Source of the DNA: Corynebacterium sp. SCR221107
GTDB lineage: Bacteria > Actinomycetota > Actinomycetes > Mycobacteriales > Mycobacteriaceae
NCBI RefSeq assembly: GCF_027886475.1
Contig: NZ_CP115670.1
Location: 2,666,001-2,730,000, forward strand
Reading direction: 5' to 3'
DNA: 64,000 nt
The notes beneath the pieces are model-generated. The model saw nothing but the letters and a program-made list of their open reading frames with translations. It was not told the DNA's origin and searched no databases. Made by a program: the position numbers and the translations under genes. Below, piece by piece: positions 43,397 through 52,005 of the stretch (position 1 is the first letter of the stretch; each line of letters starts with the position of its first letter).

Positions 43397-43959
43397 GAAA
43401 AGCCGAGTGCCCGCACCGCCTCGGCTAGCTCGCGCGCGCCCTGGTCCACCGCGTCCGCCCAGGTGGCGGTGGAGGACTCGTCGGCGTTGTCGCTGACCTG
43501 CTTGAGCAGCGTCACCGGCACGCCGAAGTGCTGGCATACCTTCGCAATGGCGTAGCCTTCCATGTCCACCAGATCGGCGCGACGCGCCAGCTGTGCCCGG
43601 CGCGCGGAGTCGTTGATGAAGGAGTCCCCGGTGGCCAGCCGCGCGGTCGGCAGCATCCCGCTTGGCGTGCCCAGCGCCAGGGTGTTGGGGAACTCCCGGC
43701 CCGTGATCTGCTCGATGGCAGAGGTCTCAAAGTCGTGTTTGAGTACTTCTCGGATTTCGAAGACGCCACCGTGGCCGTCGATAAGCGAGCCAGCGGTACC
43801 GATGTTGACCACGCGGGCAGGAAGCGGCCCGCGGGTAAGCGCCTCCGTCAACGCCATGGTGGCATTGAGGGTACCGATGCCCGTGATCAGCACGTCCGCC
43901 CCCTCGGGCAGGTGCGCGGCCTCGCCGGCAACAGCGGCGACAAAAAGTGGTCCAGTCAT
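43393..43959 (-). CDS. Nucleosidase (MTA/SAH or futalosine nucleosidase-like)
   Basis: This 188-residue purine-nucleoside phosphorylase-fold enzyme probably hydrolyses the N-glycosidic bond of a 5'-modified nucleoside such as methylthioadenosine, S-adenosylhomocysteine or futalosine. The motifs are LITGIGTLNATMALTEAL (the G-I-G-x-x-N segment), VVNIGTAGSL and VDMEGYAIAKVCQHFGVP, with the substrate-binding Met-Glu. A catalytic Asp is expected in VSDNADES. It is short compared with about 230 residues in MtnN, mainly at the N-terminus. Its ATG overlaps the stop of the YwiC-like gene (ATGA), so the two are coupled. Confidence 0.82.
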   Translation of the reverse strand: MTGPLFVAAVAGEAAHLPEGADVLITGIGTLNATMALTEALTRGPLPARVVNIGTAGSLIDGHGGVFEIREVLKHDFETSAIEQITGREFPNTLALGTPSGMLPTARLATGDSFINDSARRAQLARRADLVDMEGYAIAKVCQHFGVPVTLLKQVSDNADESSTATWADAVDQGARELAEAVRALGFS

Positions 43960-44786
43960 GCCCCCAAGCCTAGCCCCACTAGCACCACGGCCAGCCCCGC
44001 GAGCACGCACAAAGGAACCTCCGCCATGCCGATGGCCTTCGGGCTCCACGCCCGCCCGCGGCGCATCGACAGCGGAAACGCGACCGCGCGCACCAGCGCC
44101 CACACCGCCACCACCAGCATCAAGCTAGCCGCCACCACCGGCAGGCGACCCCACGCCAGCGCCACGCACGCCGCCATGAGCCCGTGATAGGCAATCGAAG
44201 CGAAAAGGTATCCGTTACTGCGGCGCTCGCGGATCATGGTCTTGACAAAGGGGATCGTGCCGGTGAAATACGCCGCCAGGAAGCCGGTGGCCAACCACAG
44301 CTCGCCCGGCAACTCCAGCCCCGGCGACACCGCCGCGACCAGCGCGGGAAACACTAACGCGGAGGCGATCGTGGTGGCCACCCCCGAGGCCAGCGAGCGC
44401 GGTCGATGTCGCAGCGTCTCCCACACGGCGATCGCCACGAGCGGGGCAAACAGCGGCGCGAACCACACAAGCCCAGGCCGGGCCGCCACGACGGCGGCTA
44501 CGCAGGCCAGGCTGATCGCTCCCGGGATGAGCATCGGGGCGCGGTAGGGTGCCTTGCGGGCGGGCGTTCGGGCGCGCGCCCACTGCCCGAAGGCGAAGAA
44601 GGCGAAGTATCCCGCGAACCACGCGCCGAAGATAAGTACCACCACGCCCGCGCCCCGTCCGCCGCTGAGCCCTAGGCCGGTGATCGCCCCGGCGACGGCC
44701 GGGGTGACCAGCATCGCCCAGGCGCCGTGTTGGTTGGGTATCCAGTGCGCCTTGCGCTTGCTTGTTGGTTGCGACACGCATCCCAT
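43956..44786 (-). CDS. YwiC-like family membrane protein
   Basis: This 276-residue polytopic protein has about eight to nine helices and starts with the YwiC-like signature WIPNQHGAWAMLVTPAVAG. A second family motif is YFTGTIPFVKTMIRERRSN. The function is not known; the N-QHGAW motif and polytopic layout recall UbiA-type prenyltransferases only loosely. The nucleosidase gene overlaps its stop codon, so both are in one operon. If the nucleosidase is a futalosine or menaquinone-related enzyme, a quinone link would fit, but that is speculative. Confidence 0.82.
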   Translation of the reverse strand: MGCVSQPTSKRKAHWIPNQHGAWAMLVTPAVAGAITGLGLSGGRGAGVVVLIFGAWFAGYFAFFAFGQWARARTPARKAPYRAPMLIPGAISLACVAAVVAARPGLVWFAPLFAPLVAIAVWETLRHRPRSLASGVATTIASALVFPALVAAVSPGLELPGELWLATGFLAAYFTGTIPFVKTMIRERRSNGYLFASIAYHGLMAACVALAWGRLPVVAASLMLVVAVWALVRAVAFPLSMRRGRAWSPKAIGMAEVPLCVLAGLAVVLVGLGLGA

Positions 44787-44852
44787 CCTAAACCACGTCT
44801 AGACAGACCGTTTCAGTCTTGCCTGCCCACCAGCGGCCATTCTGACCCGATT

Positions 44853-44868
44853 AAGACCGCTTGGTCTA
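44853..44868. promoter_or_regulatory. McbR-type operator, distal, of the mini-FprA gene
   Basis: AAGAC-CGCTTG-GTCTA matches TAGAC-N6-GTCTA at 9 of 10 positions. It is followed by an AT-rich TATATTTATATTC segment that could hold a promoter. Confidence 0.7.
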
Positions 44869-44963
44869 TATTTATATTCACGTAGCGCACTCTCCCTACC
44901 TGCCGCAACAGTAAGTGAGCACCCTCAACCTACCGCCATTACGGCGAGTGTGCTTTACTTTAT

Positions 44964-44979
44964 TAGACCAATCAGTCTA
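44964..44979. promoter_or_regulatory. McbR operator, proximal, of the mini-FprA gene
   Basis: TAGAC-CAATCA-GTCTA is an exact match to the McbR consensus TAGAC-N6-GTCTA. It lies 43-58 bp before the start codon, next to a possible TACTTT -10, and so is well placed to repress. Confidence 0.82.
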
Positions 44980-45021
44980 GCAAAGGCGGACTGAGCAAAC
45001 TTGAGAGCTGAAAGGGAAACG

Positions 45022-45531
45022 ATGAGCCGCTCACTCAACATCGCAATCATCGGCGCCGGCGCAGCCGGCCTCTACACCGCCAGCCAGCTCATGTGCTCCC
45101 CCGCACCGGGCGGGCTGCGCCTCCACCTCCTCGACCAGCAACCCGCGCCCCTGGGCCTGCTCGCCGCCCGCGGCACCGGCGCCCCCGTCATTGCCACCCC
45201 GGGCAAGGTCACCTTCTTCGGCAACATCACCGTGGGCACCGACGTCACGCTTGGTGAGCTGGAGTCCATCTACGACGCGGTCATCGACACCACCTCGCTC
45301 AGCGAGCCGGTCACCGAGTTCACCCTCCGCGCCCTCATCGACATCGCCCGCGCCCAGCAGTGGAACGCCCGCGAAACCAAGCGCGCGCGGGTCACCCTGA
45401 AGGACCTCATCAACACCCGCGCCCTGCCCGCGACCGCGTGGAAGAACCCCCTGCATCTGCCCGGCTCCCGTAGCCTCGCGCAGTGGCAGCGCCTGCTCGA
45501 GACCGCCCACGGCGTCCCGGTCTGCTTCTAG
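45022..45531 (+). CDS. Miniature FprA-like FAD/NAD(P)-binding protein
   Basis: The 169-residue protein has the N-terminal dinucleotide-binding motif IAIIGAGAAGLYTASQL. Segments parallel to FprA follow: QQPAPLGLLA (QMPAPFGLIR in Fpr2), FFGNITVGTDVTLGELESIYDAVIDTT (LLGNIHVGRDVTVEDLQSHYDAVIFAT, in short matching blocks) and a C-terminal part recalling the FprA end. The NADP domain and the catalytic centre are missing. It is not simply eroded: it has a good ribosome site (AAAGGGAA), an intact frame, its own terminator and two McbR-type operators. It could be a regulator or scaffold, or a small FAD-binding protein for sulfur metabolism; this is inference. Confidence 0.75.
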   Translation: MSRSLNIAIIGAGAAGLYTASQLMCSPAPGGLRLHLLDQQPAPLGLLAARGTGAPVIATPGKVTFFGNITVGTDVTLGELESIYDAVIDTTSLSEPVTEFTLRALIDIARAQQWNARETKRARVTLKDLINTRALPATAWKNPLHLPGSRSLAQWQRLLETAHGVPVCF

Positions 45532-45550
45532 GAATTCCGCTACGTCTTAA

Positions 45551-45573
45551 GGCCCGCCCGCACCCGGCGGGCC
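45551..45573 (+). terminator. Terminator of the mini-FprA gene
   Basis: GGCCCGCC pairs with GGCGGGCC across a 7-nt loop, followed by TTCGC. The T-tract is short. Confidence 0.7.
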
Positions 45574-45707
45574 TTCGCGCTGCATTGGGGCTATCGAAAC
45601 TAACAACCGCGTTGCCCCACCCTTTAGAGTAAAGGGAAGAAATGCTCGGCCGACCGCTTGCCGACAGCCCCGAAAGACCCAGATAGACACCCAGATAGAC
45701 AAGGAAT

Positions 45708-48452
45708 GTGATCACCACCGTGTCTTCCATCGCGCTCGCTGCGGCGCCTGCAACCACCCAGGCCTCCCTTATCCTGGGCATCGTCGGCATCGTTTTGTCC
45801 TTGCCCGCCTGGTTCTACTTCATCCGCGCCGCGACCCGCCTGTTCCGCTTCGTTGCCGCCGGTACGCCCAGTTACCAGCGCACCAACCGGCCGTGGCGTC
45901 GATTAGCAACGATGCTCAAGGAGGTCTTCTTCCACACGGAGCTGGTGCGCAAGCCTGCGGTGGCGGTGGCGCACTGGTTTGTGATGCTGGGCTTTTTGGT
46001 CGGCGCGCTGGTGTGGTTCGAGGCCTACATCCAGACCTTCGCCCCGGATTCGGGCTGGCCGCTGCTAAAGGACTGGTCTGTCTACCACCTGGTGGAGGAG
46101 GTGCTTGCGCTGGGGACGGTGCTCGGCATCGCCTTCCTTGTCGCGGTACGCGTCAACAAGGGCACCCGGGAGCGCCTGTCGCGCTTCTACGGCTCGAATG
46201 CCACCGCGGCGTACTTCGTCGAGGCCGTGGTGTTCATCGAGGGCCTGGGCATGCTGCTGGTCAAGGCCGCGAAGATCGCTACCTACGGGCACGCCTCCTG
46301 GACGGACTTCGTCACCCGGTATATCGCGCTGCTGCTGCCGGCCTCCCCCACCTTGGTCTCGGTCTTCGCGCTGATCAAGCTGCTGTCGGGTATGGTGTGG
46401 CTGATCGTCGTCGCCCATAACCTCAACTGGGGTGTCGCCTGGCACCGCTTCCTTGCCTTCTTTAACATCTTTTTCCGCCGCGACCCCGCAGGTGGCAAGG
46501 CCTTAGGCGCTGCTGCCCCCATGCTTTCCGACGGCCAACCACTGACCCTCGCAGCCCTCGAAGAGGCCGAGGACGAACCCACCTTGGGCGTCGGCACGCT
46601 TGGCACCGCGCCGTGGAAGATGCTGCTGGACGTGTCCACCTGTACCGAATGCGGCCGCTGTCAGGAGCAGTGCCCGGCGTGGAACACCGGCAAGCCGCTG
46701 AGCCCGAAGAAGCTGGTCACCGACGTCCGCGACGCTGCCATCGACTGGTTCGACGACTCCCACGAGGGTGTGGACGTGCTCAAGCTGGTCGGCGAATCCA
46801 ACGTCATCGAGCCGGACGTGCTGTGGTCCTGCACCAACTGCGGTGCCTGCGTGGAGCAGTGCCCGGTCGACATCGAGCACATCGACCACGTGCTGGGCAT
46901 GCGCCGCTTCCAGGTGCTCGCCGAGTCCGAGTTCCCCTCCGAACTGACCGGCCTGTTCAAGAACTTGGAGACCAAGGGCAACCCGTGGGGTCGCAATCGC
47001 TCGGAGCGCGCCTCCTGGGTGGAGGAAGCCCGCCGCGACGGCCTGGAGGTCCCCATCTTCGGCGAGGACGTCACCTCCTTCGACGACACCGAGTACCTGT
47101 TCTGGGTCGGCTGCGCCGGCGCCTTCGACGACGAGGGCAAGAAGACCACCCGCGCCGTGGTGGAGCTCCTCCACACCGCGGGCGTGAAATTCGCCGTGCT
47201 ATCCAAGGGCGAGACCTGCACCGGCGACCCTGCCCGCCGCGCCGGCAACGAGTTCTTATTCCAGCAACTCGCGCTAGAAAACGTTGAGACCCTCAACGGC
47301 GTGTTCGACGGCGTGCCGCAGGGCCAGCGCAAAATCATCACCACCTGCGCGCACTGCTTCAACACCATCCGCAACGAGTACCCCGACTTCGACGGCCACT
47401 TCGACGTCTTCCACCACACCCAGCTGCTCAACCGCCTCGTGCGCGACGGCCTGCTCACACCGGTTCCCCGCACCGCCGACAACCGCCAACCGATCACCTA
47501 CCACGACCCCTGCTTCCTCGGCCGACACAACAAGGTCTTCGACCCTCCGCGTGAGCTGCTCGGCGTCACCGGCGGCACCTTAGTGGAGATGGATCGCAAC
47601 CGCAACGAGGGATTTTGCTGCGGCGCAGGCGGCGCCCGGATGTTCATGGAGGAAAAGATCGGCACCCGCATCAACGAAAACCGCGCCGCCGAGGCCGTGG
47701 CCACCGGCGCGGGCGTTATCGCCGTGGGCTGCCCGTTCTGTAATTCCATGCTGTCGACCGGTGTGAAGGCCGTCGCCGAAAAGGACGCCCAACCCGCCGT
47801 CATGGACGTCGCGCGCCTGCTGCGCGATAGCGTGCTTTCCGACGGCCACCTGCCCGAACCCCGCCCCAAGCAGTTCCTCGAGGCGCCGCAGCGTGCCCCG
47901 AAGGCGAAGCCCGAACCACAGGACAAGCCGCAGTCCGAGGCCGCACCGCACACCCCACCGGCACCCACCGTGCCGACCCCGGGCGCGCCGGTTGCAGCAA
48001 CAAACGCCGGGGTTCCGGCCCCCGGTGCCGCCGTACCTGCACCGGGGCTAGCCACGCCCGCACCCACCGTGCCCACAGCGACTCCGGCAGTGCCAGCCCC
48101 GGGCGCAGCGGTTCCAGCACCGGGCGCCGCCACACCAACCCCGGCAGTCCCGGCACCAGGTGCGTCCGCACCAACGCCTAACGTCCCAGCTCCGGGCGCA
48201 GCCGTACCTGCACCGGGATCGGTTGTTCCAGCACCGGGGCTAGCTACACCCGCGCTCAGCGTGCCCGCTCCAGGCACAGCAGTCCCGGCACCAGGTGCGT
48301 CCGCACCAACGCCCAACGTCCCAGGTCCAGGCGCGGTCATTCCGGCACCGGGTACGTCCGTACCAACCCCTAGCGTCCCCTCCCCGGGCACAGCAGTTCC
48401 AGCACCAGGGTCAGCGATTCCCGCACCACCGGCGTCAGACGGGGACAAGTAA
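45708..48452 (+). CDS. Fe-S oxidoreductase with membrane domain (heterodisulfide reductase-like)
   Basis: This 914-residue protein resembles the essential mycobacterial iron-sulfur reductase Rv0338c. It has an N-terminal membrane part with about five helices (about 10-230, like a nitrate-reductase gamma or b-haem subunit), two [4Fe-4S] clusters (cysteines 312, 315, 318, 322 and 375, 378, 381, 385) and two CCG domains (HCFNTIRNEYPDF; GFCCGAGGARMFMEEKIGTR). An extended Pro-Ala-Gly tail of about 165 residues then follows. It probably passes electrons between a membrane quinone pool and an unknown acceptor. The GTG at 45708 has AAGGA upstream. It is close to alaT, as in Mycobacterium. Confidence 0.88.
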   Translation: MITTVSSIALAAAPATTQASLILGIVGIVLSLPAWFYFIRAATRLFRFVAAGTPSYQRTNRPWRRLATMLKEVFFHTELVRKPAVAVAHWFVMLGFLVGALVWFEAYIQTFAPDSGWPLLKDWSVYHLVEEVLALGTVLGIAFLVAVRVNKGTRERLSRFYGSNATAAYFVEAVVFIEGLGMLLVKAAKIATYGHASWTDFVTRYIALLLPASPTLVSVFALIKLLSGMVWLIVVAHNLNWGVAWHRFLAFFNIFFRRDPAGGKALGAAAPMLSDGQPLTLAALEEAEDEPTLGVGTLGTAPWKMLLDVSTCTECGRCQEQCPAWNTGKPLSPKKLVTDVRDAAIDWFDDSHEGVDVLKLVGESNVIEPDVLWSCTNCGACVEQCPVDIEHIDHVLGMRRFQVLAESEFPSELTGLFKNLETKGNPWGRNRSERASWVEEARRDGLEVPIFGEDVTSFDDTEYLFWVGCAGAFDDEGKKTTRAVVELLHTAGVKFAVLSKGETCTGDPARRAGNEFLFQQLALENVETLNGVFDGVPQGQRKIITTCAHCFNTIRNEYPDFDGHFDVFHHTQLLNRLVRDGLLTPVPRTADNRQPITYHDPCFLGRHNKVFDPPRELLGVTGGTLVEMDRNRNEGFCCGAGGARMFMEEKIGTRINENRAAEAVATGAGVIAVGCPFCNSMLSTGVKAVAEKDAQPAVMDVARLLRDSVLSDGHLPEPRPKQFLEAPQRAPKAKPEPQDKPQSEAAPHTPPAPTVPTPGAPVAATNAGVPAPGAAVPAPGLATPAPTVPTATPAVPAPGAAVPAPGAATPTPAVPAPGASAPTPNVPAPGAAVPAPGSVVPAPGLATPALSVPAPGTAVPAPGASAPTPNVPGPGAVIPAPGTSVPTPSVPSPGTAVPAPGSAIPAPPASDGDK
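47949..48440 (+). repeat. Coding repeats for a Pro-Ala-Gly tail
   Basis: The C-terminus of the Fe-S oxidoreductase is a low-complexity run of VPAPG-type pentamers with SAPTPNVP spacers. DNA repeats are evident: for example, the block starting at about 48157 recurs at about 48289 with few changes, so the tail has grown by duplication. Such tails are usually disordered. Confidence 0.8.
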
Positions 48453-48592
48453 GGAGCCAATTTGGTAGGTACCCATCAGCGCAGTGCTGGTGGGCACTCA
48501 CTTTTTCGCGCTTGGATCCCGTTTGTACGCCACAAGCGAAATGGGTGATTACCCTGATGCTTTTGTCGTTGCCTGTCGGTATGGTGGGTGGC

Positions 48593-49231
48593 ATGAGCAA
48601 CCCTTTTCAGCCTGATTATCGCATCGGCGATGAAGAGCGTCGCCAGGCGATCGAGGACCTAGGCGCGCACTTTGCGGCCGGGCGCCTGGATATTGCTTCG
48701 TATGAGCAGCGCGTCGATCAAGTCACCGCGGCTACCATGCGTTCAGAGCTGTCCGAGCTTTTCGACGATCTCCCGCGGGTCGCACAGCCCGCCATGCCGA
48801 TGAGCGTGGCGTCCCCGACAGAGCCCGTGTTCACCGCCTCTCAGATCGCCCAATCGCGCCGAGAAGGCCAGCGCACCCGGGCGGGAATCCTCGGGTTGGT
48901 GACCGTCAGCGCGTTTTTAAGTACCGCGATCTTGGGCGAGATCGGCGCGATTGCGCTTTTTCTCGTCCCTACGGTGTGGCTGCTTCTCTATGTGATGAAG
49001 GTTGGCCCGGATTCCTGGTACACGCCCAGTGTTGCCAAACTGCAGCGTGATCAGTTGCGGCAGGCGAGGATGCTCGAGGCCCAGCAGACCCAGGCGGCCC
49101 GCCTTGCCCATGCAGCCCAGGTAGAGCAGCAGAAGGCGCTGCGCAAGCAGAAGCAGGAGGAGCTGGCGTCCACCGCCATGGAGTTCGCCGACGAGACCTT
49201 GAAGCGCTTCCGCGGCCGCCACACCCGCTAG
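48593..49231 (+). CDS. DUF1707 domain protein with coiled-coil tail
   Basis: The 212-residue protein has a DUF1707 domain (YRIGDEERRQAIEDLGAHFAAGRLDIASYEQRV in short blocks), a linker, two membrane helices (about 110-147) and a C-terminal coiled coil rich in Gln, Ala and Lys (QQTQAARLAHAAQVEQQKAL). The ATG at 48593 follows TATGGT by 7 nt and is probably leaderless. It is the second DUF1707 protein of this window (5096-5533). Function unknown. Confidence 0.75.
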   Translation: MSNPFQPDYRIGDEERRQAIEDLGAHFAAGRLDIASYEQRVDQVTAATMRSELSELFDDLPRVAQPAMPMSVASPTEPVFTASQIAQSRREGQRTRAGILGLVTVSAFLSTAILGEIGAIALFLVPTVWLLLYVMKVGPDSWYTPSVAKLQRDQLRQARMLEAQQTQAARLAHAAQVEQQKALRKQKQEELASTAMEFADETLKRFRGRHTR

Positions 49232-49250
49232 TGTCCTCGCGGGTGGGAAA

Positions 49251-49269
49251 CCGTAGGCGTCGGAAAGCA
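49251..49269 (-). repeat. Dispersed 19-bp repeat, exact copy
   Basis: TGCTTTCCGACGCCTACGG on the minus strand, between the DUF1707 gene and alaT. The T-rich flank ACAGATTTT precedes it, as at 42317. Confidence 0.85.
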
Positions 49270-49310
49270 AAATCTGTTGTTTGAGTGAGAAAAGTGGCAA
49301 CATAGAGCGG

Positions 49311-50579
49311 GTGAGTAAGAAAGAATCCACCCCCACCCAGACCGCGCCGAAGCGTCGGCAGCGCCGCATCTTCGATCAGTCGGAGAAAATGAAGGACGTC
49401 CTGTACGAAATTCGTGGGCCGGTGGCGGCGGAGGCGGAGCGCCTGGAGCTCGACGGCCACCGCATTCTCAAGCTCAACACCGGCAACCCGGCTATCTTCG
49501 GTTTCGAGGCACCCGATGTGATCATGCGCGACATGATCGCCGCCCTGCCCTATTCCCAGGGTTACTCCACCTCGAAAGGCATCATTCCGGCGCGCCGCGC
49601 CATCGTGACCCGCTACGAGGTCATCCCCGGCTTCCCGCAGTTCGACGTCGATGACGTCTACATCGGCAACGGCGTGTCCGAGCTGATCACCATGACCATG
49701 CAGGCCCTGCTCAACGACGGCGACGAGGTGCTCATCCCCGCCCCCGACTACCCACTGTGGACGGCCGCCACCTCGCTGGCCGGCGGCAAGCCGGTGCACT
49801 ACCTGTGCGACGAGGACAACCAGTGGTTCCCGGACATCGAGGACATCAAGTCCAAGGTCACGCCCAAGACCAAAGCGATTGTGGTCATCAACCCGAACAA
49901 CCCCACCGGCGCGGTCTATTCCAAGGAGATCCTCCAGCAGATCGTCGACATCGCCCGCGAGAATGACTTGCTCATCCTCGCCGACGAGATCTACGACCGC
50001 ATCCTCTACGACGGAGCGGTCCACACCTCGATCGCCACCCTGGCCCCGGATCTTTTGTGCATCACCTACAACGGCCTGTCCAAGGCCTACCGCGTGTGCG
50101 GCTACCGCGCCGGCTGGATGGTGCTCACCGGCCCGAAGCAGTACGCGAAGGGCTTCATCGAGGGCCTGGATCTGCTCTCCGGCACCCGCCTGTGCCCGAA
50201 CGTGCCGGGCCAGCACGCCATCCAGGTGGCCCTGGGTGGTCGGCAGTCCATCTACGACCTCACCGCGGAGTCCGGCCGCCTGCACAAGCAGCGCGATGCC
50301 GCATGGGAGGGCCTCAACGCCATCCCCGGTGTCAGCTGCGTGAAACCGATGGGTGCGCTGTACGCCTTCCCGAAGCTGGATCTGAACTACTACGACATCC
50401 ACGACGACACCCAGCTCATGCTGGACCTGCTGCGCAGTGAGAAGATCCTGCTGGTTCAGGGTACCGGCTTCAATTGGCCAAAGCCCGACCACTTCCGGGT
50501 GGTGTTCCTGCCCTATGCCTCGGAGCTGAAGGAAGCCATCGAGCGCATGGGTAACTTCCTAGCCAGCTACAAGCAATAG
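49311..50579 (+). CDS. alaT: Alanine aminotransferase AlaT (class I)
   Basis: AlaT is a pyridoxal-phosphate enzyme exchanging amino groups between alanine, pyruvate and glutamate. The 422-residue class I aminotransferase has KLNTGNPAIFGFEAP, VINPNNPTGAVYSKE, LADEIYDRILYDG and the PLP-binding lysine in TYNGLSKAYRVCGYRAGW. The length agrees with C. glutamicum AlaT and mycobacterial AspC/AlaT (Rv0337c). The GTG at 49311 is chosen (VSKKESTPTQTAPKRRQRR); an in-frame start at 49281 is possible. In Mycobacterium it is also adjacent to the Fe-S oxidoreductase gene. Confidence 0.93.
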   Translation: MSKKESTPTQTAPKRRQRRIFDQSEKMKDVLYEIRGPVAAEAERLELDGHRILKLNTGNPAIFGFEAPDVIMRDMIAALPYSQGYSTSKGIIPARRAIVTRYEVIPGFPQFDVDDVYIGNGVSELITMTMQALLNDGDEVLIPAPDYPLWTAATSLAGGKPVHYLCDEDNQWFPDIEDIKSKVTPKTKAIVVINPNNPTGAVYSKEILQQIVDIARENDLLILADEIYDRILYDGAVHTSIATLAPDLLCITYNGLSKAYRVCGYRAGWMVLTGPKQYAKGFIEGLDLLSGTRLCPNVPGQHAIQVALGGRQSIYDLTAESGRLHKQRDAAWEGLNAIPGVSCVKPMGALYAFPKLDLNYYDIHDDTQLMLDLLRSEKILLVQGTGFNWPKPDHFRVVFLPYASELKEAIERMGNFLASYKQ

Positions 50580-50588
50580 GCTTTCGCC

Positions 50589-50616
50589 GCCCGCAACCAT
50601 ACGCGTGGTTGCGGGC
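50589..50616. terminator. Shared terminator of alaT and ugd
   Basis: GCCCGCAACCA pairs perfectly with TGGTTGCGGGC, between the convergent alaT and ugd genes. T-tracts are weak on both sides. Confidence 0.75.
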
Positions 50617-50628
50617 CTTGTGCTTTCC

Positions 50629-51951
50629 TTAGAAGTTGCGGCCCAGTGCCTTGTACGTCCATCCCGCGTCAATCCAGGCGCTGGCGTCGAGGACGTTGCG
50701 GCCGTCGATTATCACCGGGGTGCGCACCAGCTGCTTGGTCGCTACGGGATCGAGCTCGACGAACTCGCGCCACTCGGTGGCCAACACCACGAGGTCCGCG
50801 CCCTGTAGTGCCTCGGCTGCGGAATCGGCGTAGTGCAGCGTCGGGAAGATGGCGCGGGCATTGGACATCGCCTGCGGATCGTAGACGGTAGTCTGGGCGC
50901 CCTGCAGCGAGAGCTGGCCTGCGACGTTAAGTGCCGGGGAATCGCGCACGTCGTCCGAGTTCGGCTTGAACGCGCAGCCAAGTACGGTGACCGACGTGCC
51001 GATGAGCGAGCCACCGCAGGCCTTCTTGGCCAACTGCACCATGTGCTCGCGGCGGCGCATGTTGATCGCGTCCACCTCCCGCAGGAAGGTCAACGCCTCG
51101 TTGGCGCCGAGCTCGCCGGCCCGGGCCATGAAGGCGCGGATGTCCTTCGGCAGGCAGCCGCCGCCAAAACCCAAGCCAGCCCCGAGGAACTTCCGTCCGA
51201 TGCGGTCATCGTAGCCGATGGCGTCGGCAAGCACGGTAACGTCTGCGCCGGCGGCCTCGCAGACTTCGGAGACGGCATTGATGAAGGAAATCTTGGTAGC
51301 CAAAAACGCGTTCGCGGACACCTTGACCAGCTCGGCGGTGGCCAGGTTGGACACGATAAACGGAGTGCCCTGCGCAAGCGGGGTGGCATAGACCTCGCGG
51401 GCGATGGCCTCCGCGCGCGAGTCCCCGGCGCGCACGCCCACGACGATGCGGTCCGGGGTGATGGTATCGCGCACGGCATAGCCCTCGCGGAGGAACTCCG
51501 GGTTCCAAGCGATCTCCACGCTAGCGCCGGGGCGGGCCAGGGAATCGGCAAGTTCCTGTAATTCGGCGGCGGTGCCCACCGGAACTGTGGACTTGCCGAA
51601 GATGACGTGCTCGCCCTCCAAAAGCGGCACGAGCGACTCGATCGCGGAGCGCACGAAGCGCAGTTCGGCGGCGTAGGAGCCCTTCTGCTGCGGGGTGCCC
51701 ACGCCGAGGAAGTGCACGCTGGCAAACGCCGCTGCCTGCTCGAAAGAGGTGCTAAACCCCAGCCGCCCAGCCTCAGCACCGCGGGCGAGAACCTCGGGCA
51801 GGCCCGGCTCGTAGAAGGGAACCTTCCCCTCAGACAGGCTGGCGATCTTTGCTTCATCCACATCCACGCCCAGTACCTCATGGCCGAGCTCGGCCATGCA
51901 GGCGGCGTGGGTTGCACCGAGGTAGCCGGTGCCGATCACGGTCATTCGCAT
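50629..51951 (-). CDS. ugd: UDP-glucose 6-dehydrogenase
   Basis: This enzyme oxidises UDP-glucose to UDP-glucuronate with NAD, for cell-envelope polysaccharides or glycolipids. The 440-residue protein has the NAD motif VIGTGYLGATHAACMAELG, IFGKSTVPVGTA and the catalytic cysteine near residue 266 in GFGGGCLPKDIRAF. A second half-site VTVLGCAFKPNSDDVRDSPA ends the helical linker. The equivalents udgA and dcd are adjacent also in mycobacteria. A hairpin (51965-51994) separates it from dcd. Confidence 0.94.
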   Translation of the reverse strand: MRMTVIGTGYLGATHAACMAELGHEVLGVDVDEAKIASLSEGKVPFYEPGLPEVLARGAEAGRLGFSTSFEQAAAFASVHFLGVGTPQQKGSYAAELRFVRSAIESLVPLLEGEHVIFGKSTVPVGTAAELQELADSLARPGASVEIAWNPEFLREGYAVRDTITPDRIVVGVRAGDSRAEAIAREVYATPLAQGTPFIVSNLATAELVKVSANAFLATKISFINAVSEVCEAAGADVTVLADAIGYDDRIGRKFLGAGLGFGGGCLPKDIRAFMARAGELGANEALTFLREVDAINMRRREHMVQLAKKACGGSLIGTSVTVLGCAFKPNSDDVRDSPALNVAGQLSLQGAQTTVYDPQAMSNARAIFPTLHYADSAAEALQGADLVVLATEWREFVELDPVATKQLVRTPVIIDGRNVLDASAWIDAGWTYKALGRNF

Positions 51952-51964
51952 GAACTTAAGGTCT

Positions 51965-51994
51965 ACGTTCCCAACGTAAACACCCGGGGAACGT
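51965..51994. other. Hairpin between dcd and ugd
   Basis: ACGTTCCC (51965-51972) pairs with GGGAACGT (51987-51994), 14 bp before the ugd start. Without a T-tract it is more likely an operator or a leader structure of ugd than a terminator. Confidence 0.5.
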
Positions 51995-52005
51995 GGACTG
52001 AAATG

